In this document: piece by piece, positions 1 to 7,696 of the stretch
Numbering within the stretch: the stretch's first letter is position 1
How the letters are laid out: the number at the start of each line of letters is the position of its first letter
Source: Natronococcus occultus SP4
GTDB lineage: Archaea > Halobacteriota > Halobacteria > Halobacteriales > Natrialbaceae
DNA length: 64,000 nucleotides
Direction: 5' to 3'
Assembly (NCBI RefSeq): GCF_000328685.1
Contig: NC_019974.1
Location: 62,001-126,000 of the forward strand
Translations under genes and position numbers: made by a program
The notes under the pieces: model-generated
Database searches by the model: none
What the model was told of the DNA's origin: nothing
What the model saw: the letters and a program-made list of their open reading frames with translations, nothing else

Positions 1-1005
1 CCGAACGTCGTCGACACGCTCGGCGAGGAACTGGTCACCGATACGGCGATCTTCACGATGCGGTCGAACGTCGCCGTCCTCTTTTTCATCGGCGGCGCGC
101 TGTTCGTCGGCAACTACGCCGGCGTGCCCGCCTCGACGTCGATGACCGCCGTCGGGGCAATCGCTGCGCTCGGTCTCGCGACCGGCGAGCTCGACTTCGC
201 CGTCCTCGGGGAGATCGTCGTCTGGTGGATCGTCGCTCCGATCATCGGATTCTGGGTCGCGGGCGTTGTCGGCCGGTACTTCTATCCGCGAATCAACGAG
301 CGGATCGCCATCGAAGGCAACCGCGAAGGTCGCGAGATGATCACGCTCGATCGTTCGAGAACGGTCCCCCGTCTACAGTTCGGTGAGGGGGCCAACCGCC
401 GCGAGATCACCGGCGCGTTCGTCGTCGTCGGGATCGGCTGTCTGATGGGCTTTTCCTCTGGGACGAGCAACATCGCGAACGCAATCGCCCCGATCTACGG
501 TACCGGTGACGTCGACATGATCCCGCTGATCCTGATCGGGTCGGCTGCCGTCGCGGTCGGCTGTTTTACCATCGCCCGACGAACGCTCGACACGCTCGGC
601 AACGACATCACCAACCTGCCGCTGACGGCCGCGATCGTGGTCGCGGTCATCAGCTCAACGATCGTCGTCGGCCTCTCCTGGATCGGTATCCCCGCTAGCT
701 TCGTCGTCATCGCGACGATGAGTATTATCGGGCTCGGATGGGGCCGAGCCTCACGGACGACGACGATTTCGGACGCACGAGAGGGCGAAGAGACCCACGT
801 CTCGGTTGGTGCACTCGCCGCAGAAGAGGAAGGCGAACAGTCACCAGAGATCGGCGAGGAAAACCCTGAGGATATCCCGAAAGCGTCGGATCTGTTCGAC
901 CCCTCGACGACAGCGCGAGTGATCCTCATGCAAAACGTCGTCCCGATCATCTCGACGGTCGGTGCCTACCTCACGTTTCGGTTTATTCCCGTGTTCGGGC
1001 TGTGA
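1..1005 (+). CDS. PiT-family inorganic phosphate transporter, C-terminal part (5' end outside window)
   Basis: The reading frame is open from the first base, so the gene starts upstream; about 334 residues are visible. It encodes a membrane permease of the PiT family, which couples phosphate uptake to a cation gradient. Hydrophobic segments alternate with short loops. The motif GTSNIANAIAP near codon 155 matches the family signature GxNDxANAxxP, with Ser where Asp is usual. The stretches GNYAGVPASTSM and GIPASFVVIATM look like the two inverted-repeat PVS-type hairpins. An acidic loop (codons about 255-295) separates the last helix, which ends at FGL. The Asp-to-Ser change in the signature leaves some doubt about the exact ion or substrate. 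Confidence 0.85.
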   Translation, partial: PNVVDTLGEELVTDTAIFTMRSNVAVLFFIGGALFVGNYAGVPASTSMTAVGAIAALGLATGELDFAVLGEIVVWWIVAPIIGFWVAGVVGRYFYPRINERIAIEGNREGREMITLDRSRTVPRLQFGEGANRREITGAFVVVGIGCLMGFSSGTSNIANAIAPIYGTGDVDMIPLILIGSAAVAVGCFTIARRTLDTLGNDITNLPLTAAIVVAVISSTIVVGLSWIGIPASFVVIATMSIIGLGWGRASRTTTISDAREGEETHVSVGALAAEEEGEQSPEIGEENPEDIPKASDLFDPSTTARVILMQNVVPIISTVGAYLTFRFIPVFGL

Positions 1006-1137
1006 TGGGTTTCGATCGCTCGCCCGCGCCCGAGAACCGCCGATTTTGGTAACTGAGGGTACAGGATCCGGCGCTGAGACCCCGTTAGTCAGTAAGACGC
1101 CTGCAGTAGCCGGCAGCGGGTCGGAACGAACAGCAAG

Positions 1138-1143
1138 CTATAC
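1138..1143 (+). promoter_or_regulatory. TATA-like box of the ferredoxin gene
   Basis: CTATAC lies 27-32 nt before the ferredoxin ATG. This is the spacing expected for an archaeal TATA box driving a leaderless or very short-leader transcript. Confidence 0.5.
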
Positions 1144-1169
1144 CAAGGCGGGCCTCGAATCGCCGTGTG

Positions 1170-1559
1170 ATGCCCACGGTAGAATACCTCAACTACGAAG
1201 TGCTAGACGACCAGGGCTGGGAAATGGACGACGACGACCTCTTCGAGCAGGCCGCAGACGCCGGCCTCGACGAGGAGGACTACGGTACGCTCGACGTCGC
1301 CGAGGGCGAGTACATCCTCGAGGCCGCTGAGGCACAGGGCTACGACTGGCCCTTCTCCTGCCGTGCCGGCGCCTGCGCGAACTGCGCAGCGATCGTCTAC
1401 GAGGGCGAGATCGACATGGACATGCAGCAGATCCTCTCGGACGAGGAGGTCGAGGACAAGAACGTCCGTCTGACCTGTATCGGCTCCGCCGAGACCGACG
1501 AGGTGCAGATCGTCTACAACGCGAAGCACCTCGACTACCTGCAGAACCGCGTCATTTAA
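1170..1559 (+). CDS. fdx: haloarchaeal plant-type 2Fe-2S ferredoxin
   Basis: 129 residues including Met. It is a soluble one-electron carrier, known in haloarchaea as the acceptor of 2-oxoacid:ferredoxin oxidoreductases and a donor to assimilatory nitrate and nitrite reduction. The cluster ligands are Cys64, Cys69 and Cys72 (CRAGACANC) and Cys103 (LTCIG). The acidic N-terminal extension, rich in DDDD and EED, is the halophile-specific insertion of this family. The ATG at 1170 was preferred to the GTG one codon earlier because the mature protein of this family begins PTVEYLNY. It is monocistronic, with its own TATA-like box. It may serve the nitrite reductase further along the window, but no linkage is seen here. 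Confidence 0.97.
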   Translation: MPTVEYLNYEVLDDQGWEMDDDDLFEQAADAGLDEEDYGTLDVAEGEYILEAAEAQGYDWPFSCRAGACANCAAIVYEGEIDMDMQQILSDEEVEDKNVRLTCIGSAETDEVQIVYNAKHLDYLQNRVI

Positions 1560-1717
1560 CGACTCGGCCTCCGACTTTCCGTTTTGCTGTACGTGCCCGT
1601 AGCGGTGGTGCTCTCGTTCGACGAACCGGTCCCCTATACTTTCCTATGGGGAGAGTTTGGAAGCAACCTCTTCCGCGGCCGAAAAGATAACGCCGGAGCG
1701 CTCGAGAGTGGCGACCC

Positions 1718-2704
1718 GTGACACCGCTCGACGCCGCGACGGCTCCGGATCTGCTCAGGCTGTGTGCCGTTCCCGTCCTCGGCTGGGCCGCCGTGCGCGA
1801 CGTCAGAACCAGGCGGATCCCGAGTACGCTCTGGATCCCGCTCGCGCTGCTAGGAGCCGTGCTGTTGGTCTGGGACGGACTGCTAGCTCGCGGCGTTAGT
1901 TCAACGATCTGGCAGTACGAGTTTCTCGTCCCGGCGGCGATCAGCCTCGGGTTCGTCGTCCCCTTCGCGTACCTGTGCTGGTGGGTCGGCGGGTTCGGCG
2001 CCGCCGACGGGAAGGCGCTGCTGGTGCTCGCCTTGCTGTTCCCGACGGTACCGCAGTACGCGGTCGGCACCTGGTCGCTCCCGGTCGCGACGGCACCCCT
2101 CGGGGCGTTTTCGTTTACCGTTCTGACCAACGCCGTCCTCGTCGCGCTTGTGATTCCGCTCGTGCTTGCGGTCCACAACGCGGCTTCCGGACGGTTCACG
2201 CGGCTCATGTTCGTCGGCAGACCCGTCGCCTGGGACCGCGTACCGACGACCCACGGCAAGCTGCTGTCGGCGCCCGACGAGGACGCGGGTGGCGGCCTCG
2301 ACCTCGACGCCCTGCGGATGTACCTGCGCTGGCGCGGCCTGACGCTGGCCCAGCTTCGCGAGCGAGCCGACCGCGCCCGCGATCCCGCGACGCTGCCCGC
2401 GGAGCCGAATTCGCCGACCGACGGTGCCGTCGGCGCTCGTCCCCGCACCGACGGCGCCGGTGGGCTCGAGGACGCGGCCGACTCTCACGAGTACGACGAC
2501 CCCTGGGGCGCGGCGGCGTTTCTTGACGATATCGACGGAACGGCGTACGGAACGACCCCGGCGGAGCTGCGAGAGGGACTCGAGACGCTCGCCGTCCGGG
2601 ATCGGGTCTGGATTTCGCCGGGACTGCCCTTCCTCGTCCCGCTGTTTCTCGGGCTCGTGATCGCGCTCGTCTACGGCGACGTGTTGCTGGGAACCCTACT
2701 GTAG
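1718..2704 (+). CDS. pibD: archaeal type IV prepilin/prearchaellin peptidase (A24 family)
   Basis: 328 residues with a GTG start. This membrane aspartyl protease removes the class III signal peptide from type IV pilins and archaellins on the cytoplasmic side. The two catalytic aspartates of the A24 family are visible: Asp28 in RDVRTRRIP and Asp97 in the GAADGK motif. There are about four hydrophobic segments in residues 10-160. A long hydrophilic acidic region (about 165-285) and a final helix (WISPGLPFLVPLFLGLVIAL) follow, so the protein is longer than the compact FlaK enzymes. No pilin or archaellin gene is adjacent. Its 3' end overlaps the convergent downstream gene by 9 bp. Confidence 0.85.
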   Translation: MTPLDAATAPDLLRLCAVPVLGWAAVRDVRTRRIPSTLWIPLALLGAVLLVWDGLLARGVSSTIWQYEFLVPAAISLGFVVPFAYLCWWVGGFGAADGKALLVLALLFPTVPQYAVGTWSLPVATAPLGAFSFTVLTNAVLVALVIPLVLAVHNAASGRFTRLMFVGRPVAWDRVPTTHGKLLSAPDEDAGGGLDLDALRMYLRWRGLTLAQLRERADRARDPATLPAEPNSPTDGAVGARPRTDGAGGLEDAADSHEYDDPWGAAAFLDDIDGTAYGTTPAELREGLETLAVRDRVWISPGLPFLVPLFLGLVIALVYGDVLLGTLL

Positions 2705-2926
2705 GGACCGTTCGTAGACCGGGACGAGGACGGTCCAGAACAGAACGATCCCTGCTCCGATCACGACGACCGACAGCCAGGGCCACTCGGCGCCGATCGG
2801 GAGCCCGCCGAACAGGAGGGCGACGGTTCCGACGAGCAACAGCGCCGAGAGGAGGACGCTCGCGAGTTCGATCGTCGCCGCGACGGGGTTCGCTCGCAGG
2901 CGAGCGCCGACGTCGGGAACTGTCAT
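2696..2926 (-). CDS. small two-helix membrane protein of unknown function
   Basis: 76 residues. After a short N-terminus (MTVPDVGARLRANP) come two hydrophobic segments, about residues 18-42 and 48-70, and then a short charged tail. No motif was recognised. It converges on the prepilin peptidase gene, and the two stop regions overlap by 9 bp. A role in the same process is not supported by orientation. Its compact frame with an ATG start in a dense region suggests a real gene. Confidence 0.6.
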   Translation of the reverse strand: MTVPDVGARLRANPVAATIELASVLLSALLLVGTVALLFGGLPIGAEWPWLSVVVIGAGIVLFWTVLVPVYERSLQ

Positions 2927-2973
2927 ACCCGTAGCTCACACGGCAGGCCCAAAACCCTCACGGCGGTTCCGGA

Positions 2974-3393
2974 TCAGATTCGGGACTCGATGTCGTCGGC
3001 GATCCCGTCGAGTTCGTCGTCCGCGAGGTCGGGCGCCTCGCCCGCGACGCCGTGGATCGGGCCGCCGCCGTCGCCCTCGAAGCGGGGGACGATGTGGCAG
3101 TGGACGTGTGGCACCTCCTGACCCGCGGCCTCGCCGTTGTTGAAGGCGACTGTCGAGGCGTCGGCGTCGACGCTCTCCTCGACGGCCGGCACCAGCCGGT
3201 GGATCGTCGCGTACAGATCCGTCGCGACGTCCCCGGGGACGTCGTTGAGCCGCTCGTACTCGTCTTTCGGGATCACCAGGGTGTGGCCCGGCGCCAGCGG
3301 GTTAGCGTCGAGGAAGGCGACGGTGGTCTCGTCCTCGTAGACGATGCGGGCGGGGATCTCTCCCTCGACGATCTGCGTGAAGATCGTGCTCAT
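2974..3393 (-). CDS. HIT-family nucleotide hydrolase/transferase
   Basis: 139 residues. HIT proteins of this type (HinT/Fhit-like) hydrolyse or transfer nucleotidyl groups from dinucleotides or adenosine phosphoramidates. The histidine triad HVHCH sits at residues 96-100, with His98 the expected nucleophile. IFTQIVEGEIPARIVYED at the start and GHTLVIPK at about 36-43 are also typical. The ATG at 3393 was chosen because it gives the canonical family N-terminus; a longer frame reading to 3507 would add an unrelated extension running over a mobile-element hairpin. The physiological substrate cannot be told from sequence. Confidence 0.92.
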   Translation of the reverse strand: MSTIFTQIVEGEIPARIVYEDETTVAFLDANPLAPGHTLVIPKDEYERLNDVPGDVATDLYATIHRLVPAVEESVDADASTVAFNNGEAAGQEVPHVHCHIVPRFEGDGGGPIHGVAGEAPDLADDELDGIADDIESRI

Positions 3394-3440
3394 ACGCCAG
3401 TGTGTGTCGGCTCGCCGTAAGAAGGTTACCGCTGAACAGC

Positions 3441-3476
3441 GTGAAAGCCCACGACTTCGGTCGTGGGAGGACGTCA
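3441..3476 (+). repeat. solo right-end hairpin of an IS200/IS605 (IS1341-type) element
   Basis: The sequence GTGAAAGCCC is followed by an 8-bp perfect stem CCCACGAC / GTCGTGGG (3448-3455 and 3460-3467) with a TTCG loop, then AGGACGTCA. The TGAAAGCCC-hairpin-GTCA layout is that of the right end of haloarchaeal TnpB-type elements and matches the remnant at 21.57 kb in form. No transposase sequence is nearby. It sits between the divergent HIT and histidine kinase genes. It may also work as a terminator or a small structured RNA. Confidence 0.55.
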
Positions 3477-3647
3477 GGATCCGTTGGTCGACACGGAGCG
3501 TATTCAACCCTGATTCTTATCACCCTGTGTTTGTTCCTTCCCGACACCGATCGCGACCGCCGAAGTGGGTTCCGTTCTATCCCTCGATCGCCGTCTCGCA
3601 GCACGGACCCCGTCGAACCGCCGATAGACGCCGTCGTCGAACGCACC

Positions 3648-5585
3648 ATGAGCCACTTACCTAATCATGCGGACGATCTGGGGCTCGAGGACGGCCTCGA
3701 GGCGCTCCGTGCGGAGTCGGATTTCTCGGGCCCGATCGATCCGGCAGACGAGCACGACTCGTACGACCACCTCGCGCTCGTCCACGAGTCCCGCACCGAA
3801 CAGCTCTCGACGGTGATCCCGTTCGTCGAACGCGGCCTCGAGCGCGGGGAGCGGTGTGTGTACGTCGCGGACGAAACCGAACCCACGGCGATTCTCGAGG
3901 GACTCCGGGACGCGGGCGTCGACGTCGACGCCGCGCTGGAATCGGGTGCACTGGCGGTCCACACCGCGGCGGACTCGTTTCTCCGAAACGGGTCGTTCGA
4001 GCCGGACGACGCGATCGCCGTTCTCGAGGACGCCATCGCGAACGCCACCGAGGAGTACGACGGGCTCCGGATCGCCAGCGAGATGACCTGGGCGCTGCAC
4101 GACGCGTCCGTCGAGGCGCTCGTCGAGTACGAGAGTAAACTCAACCGTCTCCTGCCGAACGAGAACGGGATCGCGCTCTGTCAGTACGACCGCGAGCGGT
4201 TCCCGCCGTCGGTCCTTCGCGAGATCATCGAGACCCACCCTCATCTGATCTACGACGGAACGGTCTGTCAGAACTTCTACTACGCGCCGCCCGCGGAGGT
4301 TTTCGGCTCCGACGAGCCGGAGCGCGAGCTCGATCGAATGATGGGGACGCTGGTCGACCGCACCGAAGCCAGGGCCGAACTCCAGAAACGCCATCGACAC
4401 CTCGTGCGCCAGAACGAGATCACGGCCGATCCCGACGCCTCGTTCGGCGAGCAGCTCCAGCGGCTGTTCGACCTCGGCTGCGAGCGGTTCGACCTCGAAC
4501 TCGGCGCGATGGCCCGCGTCGATACCGAGCGCGACCGGTTCGAGGTCGAGTACGCCAGCGACGACCACGAGTATCTCGAGCCCGGCGTCGAGCTACCGCT
4601 CTCGGAGACGTTCTGTGCCGGCACCACCGGCGTCGAACCGTCGGAGTGTGTCGACGATCCGGAATCGGACGGGTACGGCGACGCGCGCGTCTACGAGGAG
4701 TTCGGGCTGCAGTCGTATCTGGGCACCTACGTCGAAACCGACGCCGGCGCCGACCGCACGTTCTTTTTCGTCTCGTCGGACTCGCGGGACCGTCCGTTCT
4801 CGGACGCGGAGCGGACGTTCCACCACCTGATGGCCCAGTGGATCGCCTACGAACTCGAGTACGAGGAGCGCGAGCGTGCACTCCAGGCGTCGAACGAACG
4901 GCTCGAGCAGTTCGCCTACGCGGCCTCTCACGACCTGCAAGAACCCCTGCGAATGATCACGAGCTATCTGCAGCTACTCGATCGCCGGTACGGCGACGAC
5001 CTCGACGAGGACGCCGAGGAGTTCCTCGCGTACGCGGTCGACGGCGCCGACCGAATGCGCGACATGATCGAGGGGCTACTCGCGTACTCCCGGATCGAAA
5101 CCAAGGGCGACCCCTTCGAACCCGTCGACTTGAACGCGGTGCTCGAGGACGTTCGCGAGGATCTCCAGCTCGCGGTCCGGGAGAGCGACGCCGAGATCAC
5201 GGCCGAGGAGCTGCCCCGCGTCGAGGCCGATCCGGGTCAGCTGCGCCAGGTCTTCCAGAACCTGCTGGACAACGCGATCACCTACAGCGGCGACGATCCG
5301 CCGCGGGTCCACGTCGACGCGAGACGGCGGGGTGAGCGGTGGGTCGTCTCGGTCCACGACGATGGGATCGGGATCGAGTCCGAGAACAGCGAGCGGGTGT
5401 TCACCGTTTTCGACCGCCTGCACAGCCACGAGCAGTACGAGGGAACGGGGATCGGGCTCGCGCTCTGTCAGCGGATCGCCGAACGCCACGGCGGCGAGAT
5501 CTGGGTCGATTCGGAACCCGGCGAGGGGGCGACGTTCTCGGTCGCGCTGCCCGCTGTCGGGGAGTCGCCGACCCCGTCGCGCTGA
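3648..5585 (+). CDS. sensor histidine kinase: MEDS - GAF - HisKA - HATPase
   Basis: 645 residues, soluble. Residues about 30-225 form a MEDS domain (DcmR-like sensory domain; YDHLALVHESRTEQ, VIPFVERGLERGERCVYV). A GAF-type domain follows at about 275-410. The HisKA dimerisation helix has phospho-acceptor His428 (AASHDLQEPLRM), and the HATPase has N-box NLLDNAITYS, G1 DDGIGIE and G2 GTGIGLALC. It should autophosphorylate in response to an unknown intracellular signal. The ATG at 3648 was chosen over a GTG at 3402 because the upstream frame crosses the mobile-element hairpin and is not domain-like. No response regulator is adjacent. Its kinase core is nearly the same as that of the protein at 58559-60190. 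Confidence 0.9.
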   Translation: MSHLPNHADDLGLEDGLEALRAESDFSGPIDPADEHDSYDHLALVHESRTEQLSTVIPFVERGLERGERCVYVADETEPTAILEGLRDAGVDVDAALESGALAVHTAADSFLRNGSFEPDDAIAVLEDAIANATEEYDGLRIASEMTWALHDASVEALVEYESKLNRLLPNENGIALCQYDRERFPPSVLREIIETHPHLIYDGTVCQNFYYAPPAEVFGSDEPERELDRMMGTLVDRTEARAELQKRHRHLVRQNEITADPDASFGEQLQRLFDLGCERFDLELGAMARVDTERDRFEVEYASDDHEYLEPGVELPLSETFCAGTTGVEPSECVDDPESDGYGDARVYEEFGLQSYLGTYVETDAGADRTFFFVSSDSRDRPFSDAERTFHHLMAQWIAYELEYEERERALQASNERLEQFAYAASHDLQEPLRMITSYLQLLDRRYGDDLDEDAEEFLAYAVDGADRMRDMIEGLLAYSRIETKGDPFEPVDLNAVLEDVREDLQLAVRESDAEITAEELPRVEADPGQLRQVFQNLLDNAITYSGDDPPRVHVDARRRGERWVVSVHDDGIGIESENSERVFTVFDRLHSHEQYEGTGIGLALCQRIAERHGGEIWVDSEPGEGATFSVALPAVGESPTPSR

Positions 5586-5595
5586 TCGGCGCCGA

Positions 5596-6030
5596 CTAGA
5601 ACTGGATGTGGGAGCTCGAGCTCGGCCCCTCGTCGCCGTCGTCGTCGCTCGTCCCGCCCTCCCGGAGGAAGCTGACGTCGTCGTCGGTTAGATACACCGC
5701 TCCGTCCTCGACGGCGATCTCGACGTCGACCAGCGTCGTGTCCGCCGCCTCCCCGTTGTCGCAGTAACCCGAGCAGGTCTCGAACATCGAGCCGTGTTTC
5801 GGGCAGACGATCTCCCCGTCGCGGATCACGGCGCCGACGTCCTCGCGGTGGAGTCGCTGGTCCTCGTGGGTACACCGGTTGATCCACGCCTCGACGGGCT
5901 CGCGGTCGTCGTCGTGACAGGGGACGAGGATTACTTCTTCCTCGTCGCCCCGACCGTCCCGCACCGTAAACAGCCAGGAGCCGTCTTCGAGAACCGTTTC
6001 GACGCTCGTCAGTCGGTGGCGAACCGCCAT
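5596..6030 (-). CDS. Rieske-type 2Fe-2S domain protein
   Basis: 144 residues. It is a small cytosolic Rieske ferredoxin-like electron carrier. The ligand boxes are Cys53-x-His55 (CTHEDQ) and Cys76-x2-His79 (CPKHGSMF), with the usual GSMFE after the second box. The C-terminal tail is acidic and serine-rich and probably disordered. There is no membrane anchor, which argues against a bc1 subunit. It lies tail to tail with the histidine kinase and 24 bp downstream of the glycosylase gene on the same strand, so the two may be co-transcribed. Partner enzymes are not identifiable. Confidence 0.9.
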   Translation of the reverse strand: MAVRHRLTSVETVLEDGSWLFTVRDGRGDEEEVILVPCHDDDREPVEAWINRCTHEDQRLHREDVGAVIRDGEIVCPKHGSMFETCSGYCDNGEAADTTLVDVEIAVEDGAVYLTDDDVSFLREGGTSDDDGDEGPSSSSHIQF

Positions 6031-6054
6031 ACCCTCGCTTGGACGGCGGGTGGC

Positions 6055-6774
6055 TTAGGCGTCGGGGCCGCTCTCGACGAGTTCCTCGAGCGTCGCGCCG
6101 ATTTCGGCGAGATACTCCTCGGGCTCGTACCCCATACGGACGATCCAGACGTCCTGATAGGACGGGTGGAGGATCGGAACGAGCCAGGTGTCGAGGGTCT
6201 CGCAGCGAACGGGCTCGAGGACGGCGTCGATGAACCCGTCGAGCACCCGGCCCTCGGCCGCCAGCACGGATTTCGTCGCGTGTTTGCCCGTCGCGAGGAC
6301 GACGTCGGGCTCGAGGGTCTCGACCTCGGTCACCAGGTGGGCCCGGCAGTTCGCCCGCTCCTCGTCGGTCGGCTCGCGGTTGCTGGCCGAGGCGTCCTCG
6401 CTCGCGGTTTCACCGCTTTCAGTCGAGGAGCGTGGCTCCTCGCTCGCGGGAAAACACTTCACGGCGTTCGTGTAGTAGGCGTCCTCGTCGTAGCCGACCG
6501 TCTCGAGCATCCGTCGGATCCGTCGGCCGGAGTGACGGGAGGTGTAGGCCTTGCCCGTCCAGTTGCCGCCCTTCCAGCGGTCGGCGTCGGGGTTTCCGGA
6601 GCCGGGTGCCTCCCCGACGACCAACACGTCGGCGTCGAGCGGTCCCGTTCCCCACGAGATGCAGTTGCGGTTCTCCGCGAGGGCGGGACACCGCCGACAG
6701 CCGGGCTCGATGACGTTTCTCGAGTCGGGAAACGGCGGCTCGACTGGTCCGGAGTCGTCGTTCGAAGCTGGCAC
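6055..6774 (-). CDS. Fe-S uracil-DNA glycosylase family protein
   Basis: 239 residues. It would remove uracil from DNA as the first step of base excision repair. CRRC at residues 26-29, together with the KCFPA and NCRAHL cysteines, fits the [4Fe-4S] cluster of family 4/5 enzymes. Motif A is GEAPGSGNPDADRW, followed by NWTGKAYTSRHSG, and motif B is HPSYQD. Features of both family 4 (GEAPG) and family 5 (TGK-x-SG) are present, so the exact class is open. Between KCFPA and RANCRAHL sits a Ser/Glu-rich insertion of about 25 residues whose DNA contains a perfect 8-bp palindrome. Confidence 0.87.
   Translation of the reverse strand: MPASNDDSGPVEPPFPDSRNVIEPGCRRCPALAENRNCISWGTGPLDADVLVVGEAPGSGNPDADRWKGGNWTGKAYTSRHSGRRIRRMLETVGYDEDAYYTNAVKCFPASEEPRSSTESGETASEDASASNREPTDEERANCRAHLVTEVETLEPDVVLATGKHATKSVLAAEGRVLDGFIDAVLEPVRCETLDTWLVPILHPSYQDVWIVRMGYEPEEYLAEIGATLEELVESGPDA
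6424..6442. repeat. short palindrome inside the glycosylase gene
   Basis: CGAGGAGC-gtg-GCTCCTCG is a perfect 8-bp stem with a 3-nt loop. It lies in the low-complexity, non-conserved insertion of the uracil-DNA glycosylase. Confidence 0.6.
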
Positions 6775-6864
6775 GGGTTCGCTCGGCGCTCGAGGGGGAT
6801 AGGCGAGTCGGATCGGAACGGGCGAGGGACAAGCTTACCTTCGTCAGGCGGCTCTCGGAGGATA

Positions 6865-7092
6865 ATGGCTTCCGAACTCGTTGCAGAATCGCTTTCGTTG
6901 CTACTGTACACCCTTGTTGCCGTCGTGCTCACCGCGGGCGGGCTCGCCGCCGAGTACGCGAGCGCCCAGCACTTCGGCTCCGGGGAGGCGATGGTCGCGG
7001 TCTGGCTCGCTGCCATCGGCGCGATCATGCTGTACGCCGGCGTCTACGGTATCGGCTATCAGAAGGTCCTGGCGTCGCTTCGTTCGAGCTAG
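6865..7092 (+). CDS. small two-helix membrane protein
   Basis: 75 residues starting at an ATG just after GGAGGATA. Two hydrophobic segments are visible, about residues 8-30 (LLLYTLVAVVLTAGGLAAEY) and 42-65 (MVAVWLAAIGAIMLYAGVYG), and the C-terminus is short and basic. The purine-rich GGAG five bases before the ATG looks like a usable Shine-Dalgarno site. The gene diverges from the glycosylase and converges with the next small membrane protein, overlapping it by 4 bp. No function is recognised. Confidence 0.65.
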   Translation: MASELVAESLSLLLYTLVAVVLTAGGLAAEYASAQHFGSGEAMVAVWLAAIGAIMLYAGVYGIGYQKVLASLRSS

Positions 7093-7376
7093 GCGGTGTT
7101 GGCGAGCGCGGCCGCGTCGTGGACGAGTTTTCCCAACAGCGCGAGTCCGCTCCCGTAGTAACAGATCGTACCGGCGACGACGGTGAGCGTGCCGATCCCG
7201 TCGGAGAGCGCACTCAGCAGGCCCGGCGACGCGACGCCTCCGCTCGCCGTCGTTCCCGTTTCGATCAGCCACCACCCCAGCACGACGAGGACGACGAGTT
7301 GCACCACCGCCCGATCGACCAGCAGGCCGATCGCGTCCCGTGCCGCGAGCGATCGGGGGGTCGGTTCAGTCGCCAT
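7089..7376 (-). CDS. small membrane protein of unknown function
   Basis: 95 residues. A basic N-terminus (TPRSLAARDAIGLLVDR) leads into a hydrophobic helix at about 23-42 (AVVQLVVLVVLGWWLIE), and a second hydrophobic segment lies at about 58-85. Its start overlaps the stop region of the upstream 49-aa gene by 11 bp, suggesting translational coupling. No family was recognised. Confidence 0.6.
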   Translation of the reverse strand: MATEPTPRSLAARDAIGLLVDRAVVQLVVLVVLGWWLIETGTTASGGVASPGLLSALSDGIGTLTVVAGTICYYGSGLALLGKLVHDAAALANTA

Positions 7377-7515
7377 CGGATCGCTCCCCCGGGACGTCCT
7401 CGTGGCTGGATCCCCAAATCGCGGCGTCCCGCATCGCGAGCCGGGTACCGACGTACGACGCCGCCGTCAGAACGGCGAAGACGAACGTGAGCCCGATCAA
7501 ACTGTTAATCGCCAT
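7366..7515 (-). CDS. 49-aa single-helix membrane peptide
   Basis: 49 residues. One N-terminal transmembrane helix (MAINSLIGLTFVFAVLTAAS) is followed by a hydrophilic acidic tail ending ERSDGD. It is the first gene of a probable two-gene unit with the 95-aa membrane protein, overlapping it by 11 bp. The ATG at 7515 was picked because the upstream frame is not hydrophobic and reads through the ileS promoter region. Unknown function. Confidence 0.5.
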   Translation of the reverse strand: MAINSLIGLTFVFAVLTAASYVGTRLAMRDAAIWGSSHEDVPGERSDGD

Positions 7516-7696
7516 GCGGAGTACAACAGTAATCCAACAGATAATATTTGTTCTACGTTCGGATGGCGAACGGAAAACCGACAGGGTCCGGAACGGACGC
7601 TTTCGCACCTCGCGTCGACGGTGACTGCGGGATCCGTCCTCGAGCTGGACCTGCAATATCGATTCCTCTTTACCGTCCCGTGCAATTACGTCTGGT

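Noticed and set aside
3394-3507. Extended HIT protein start at 3507
   Set aside because: It would translate the same hairpin; the ATG at 3393 gives the canonical family N-terminus.
3402-3647. Longer kinase N-terminus from GTG at 3402
   Set aside because: The extension crosses the mobile-element hairpin, is Arg/Ser-rich rather than acidic, and does not resemble a domain.
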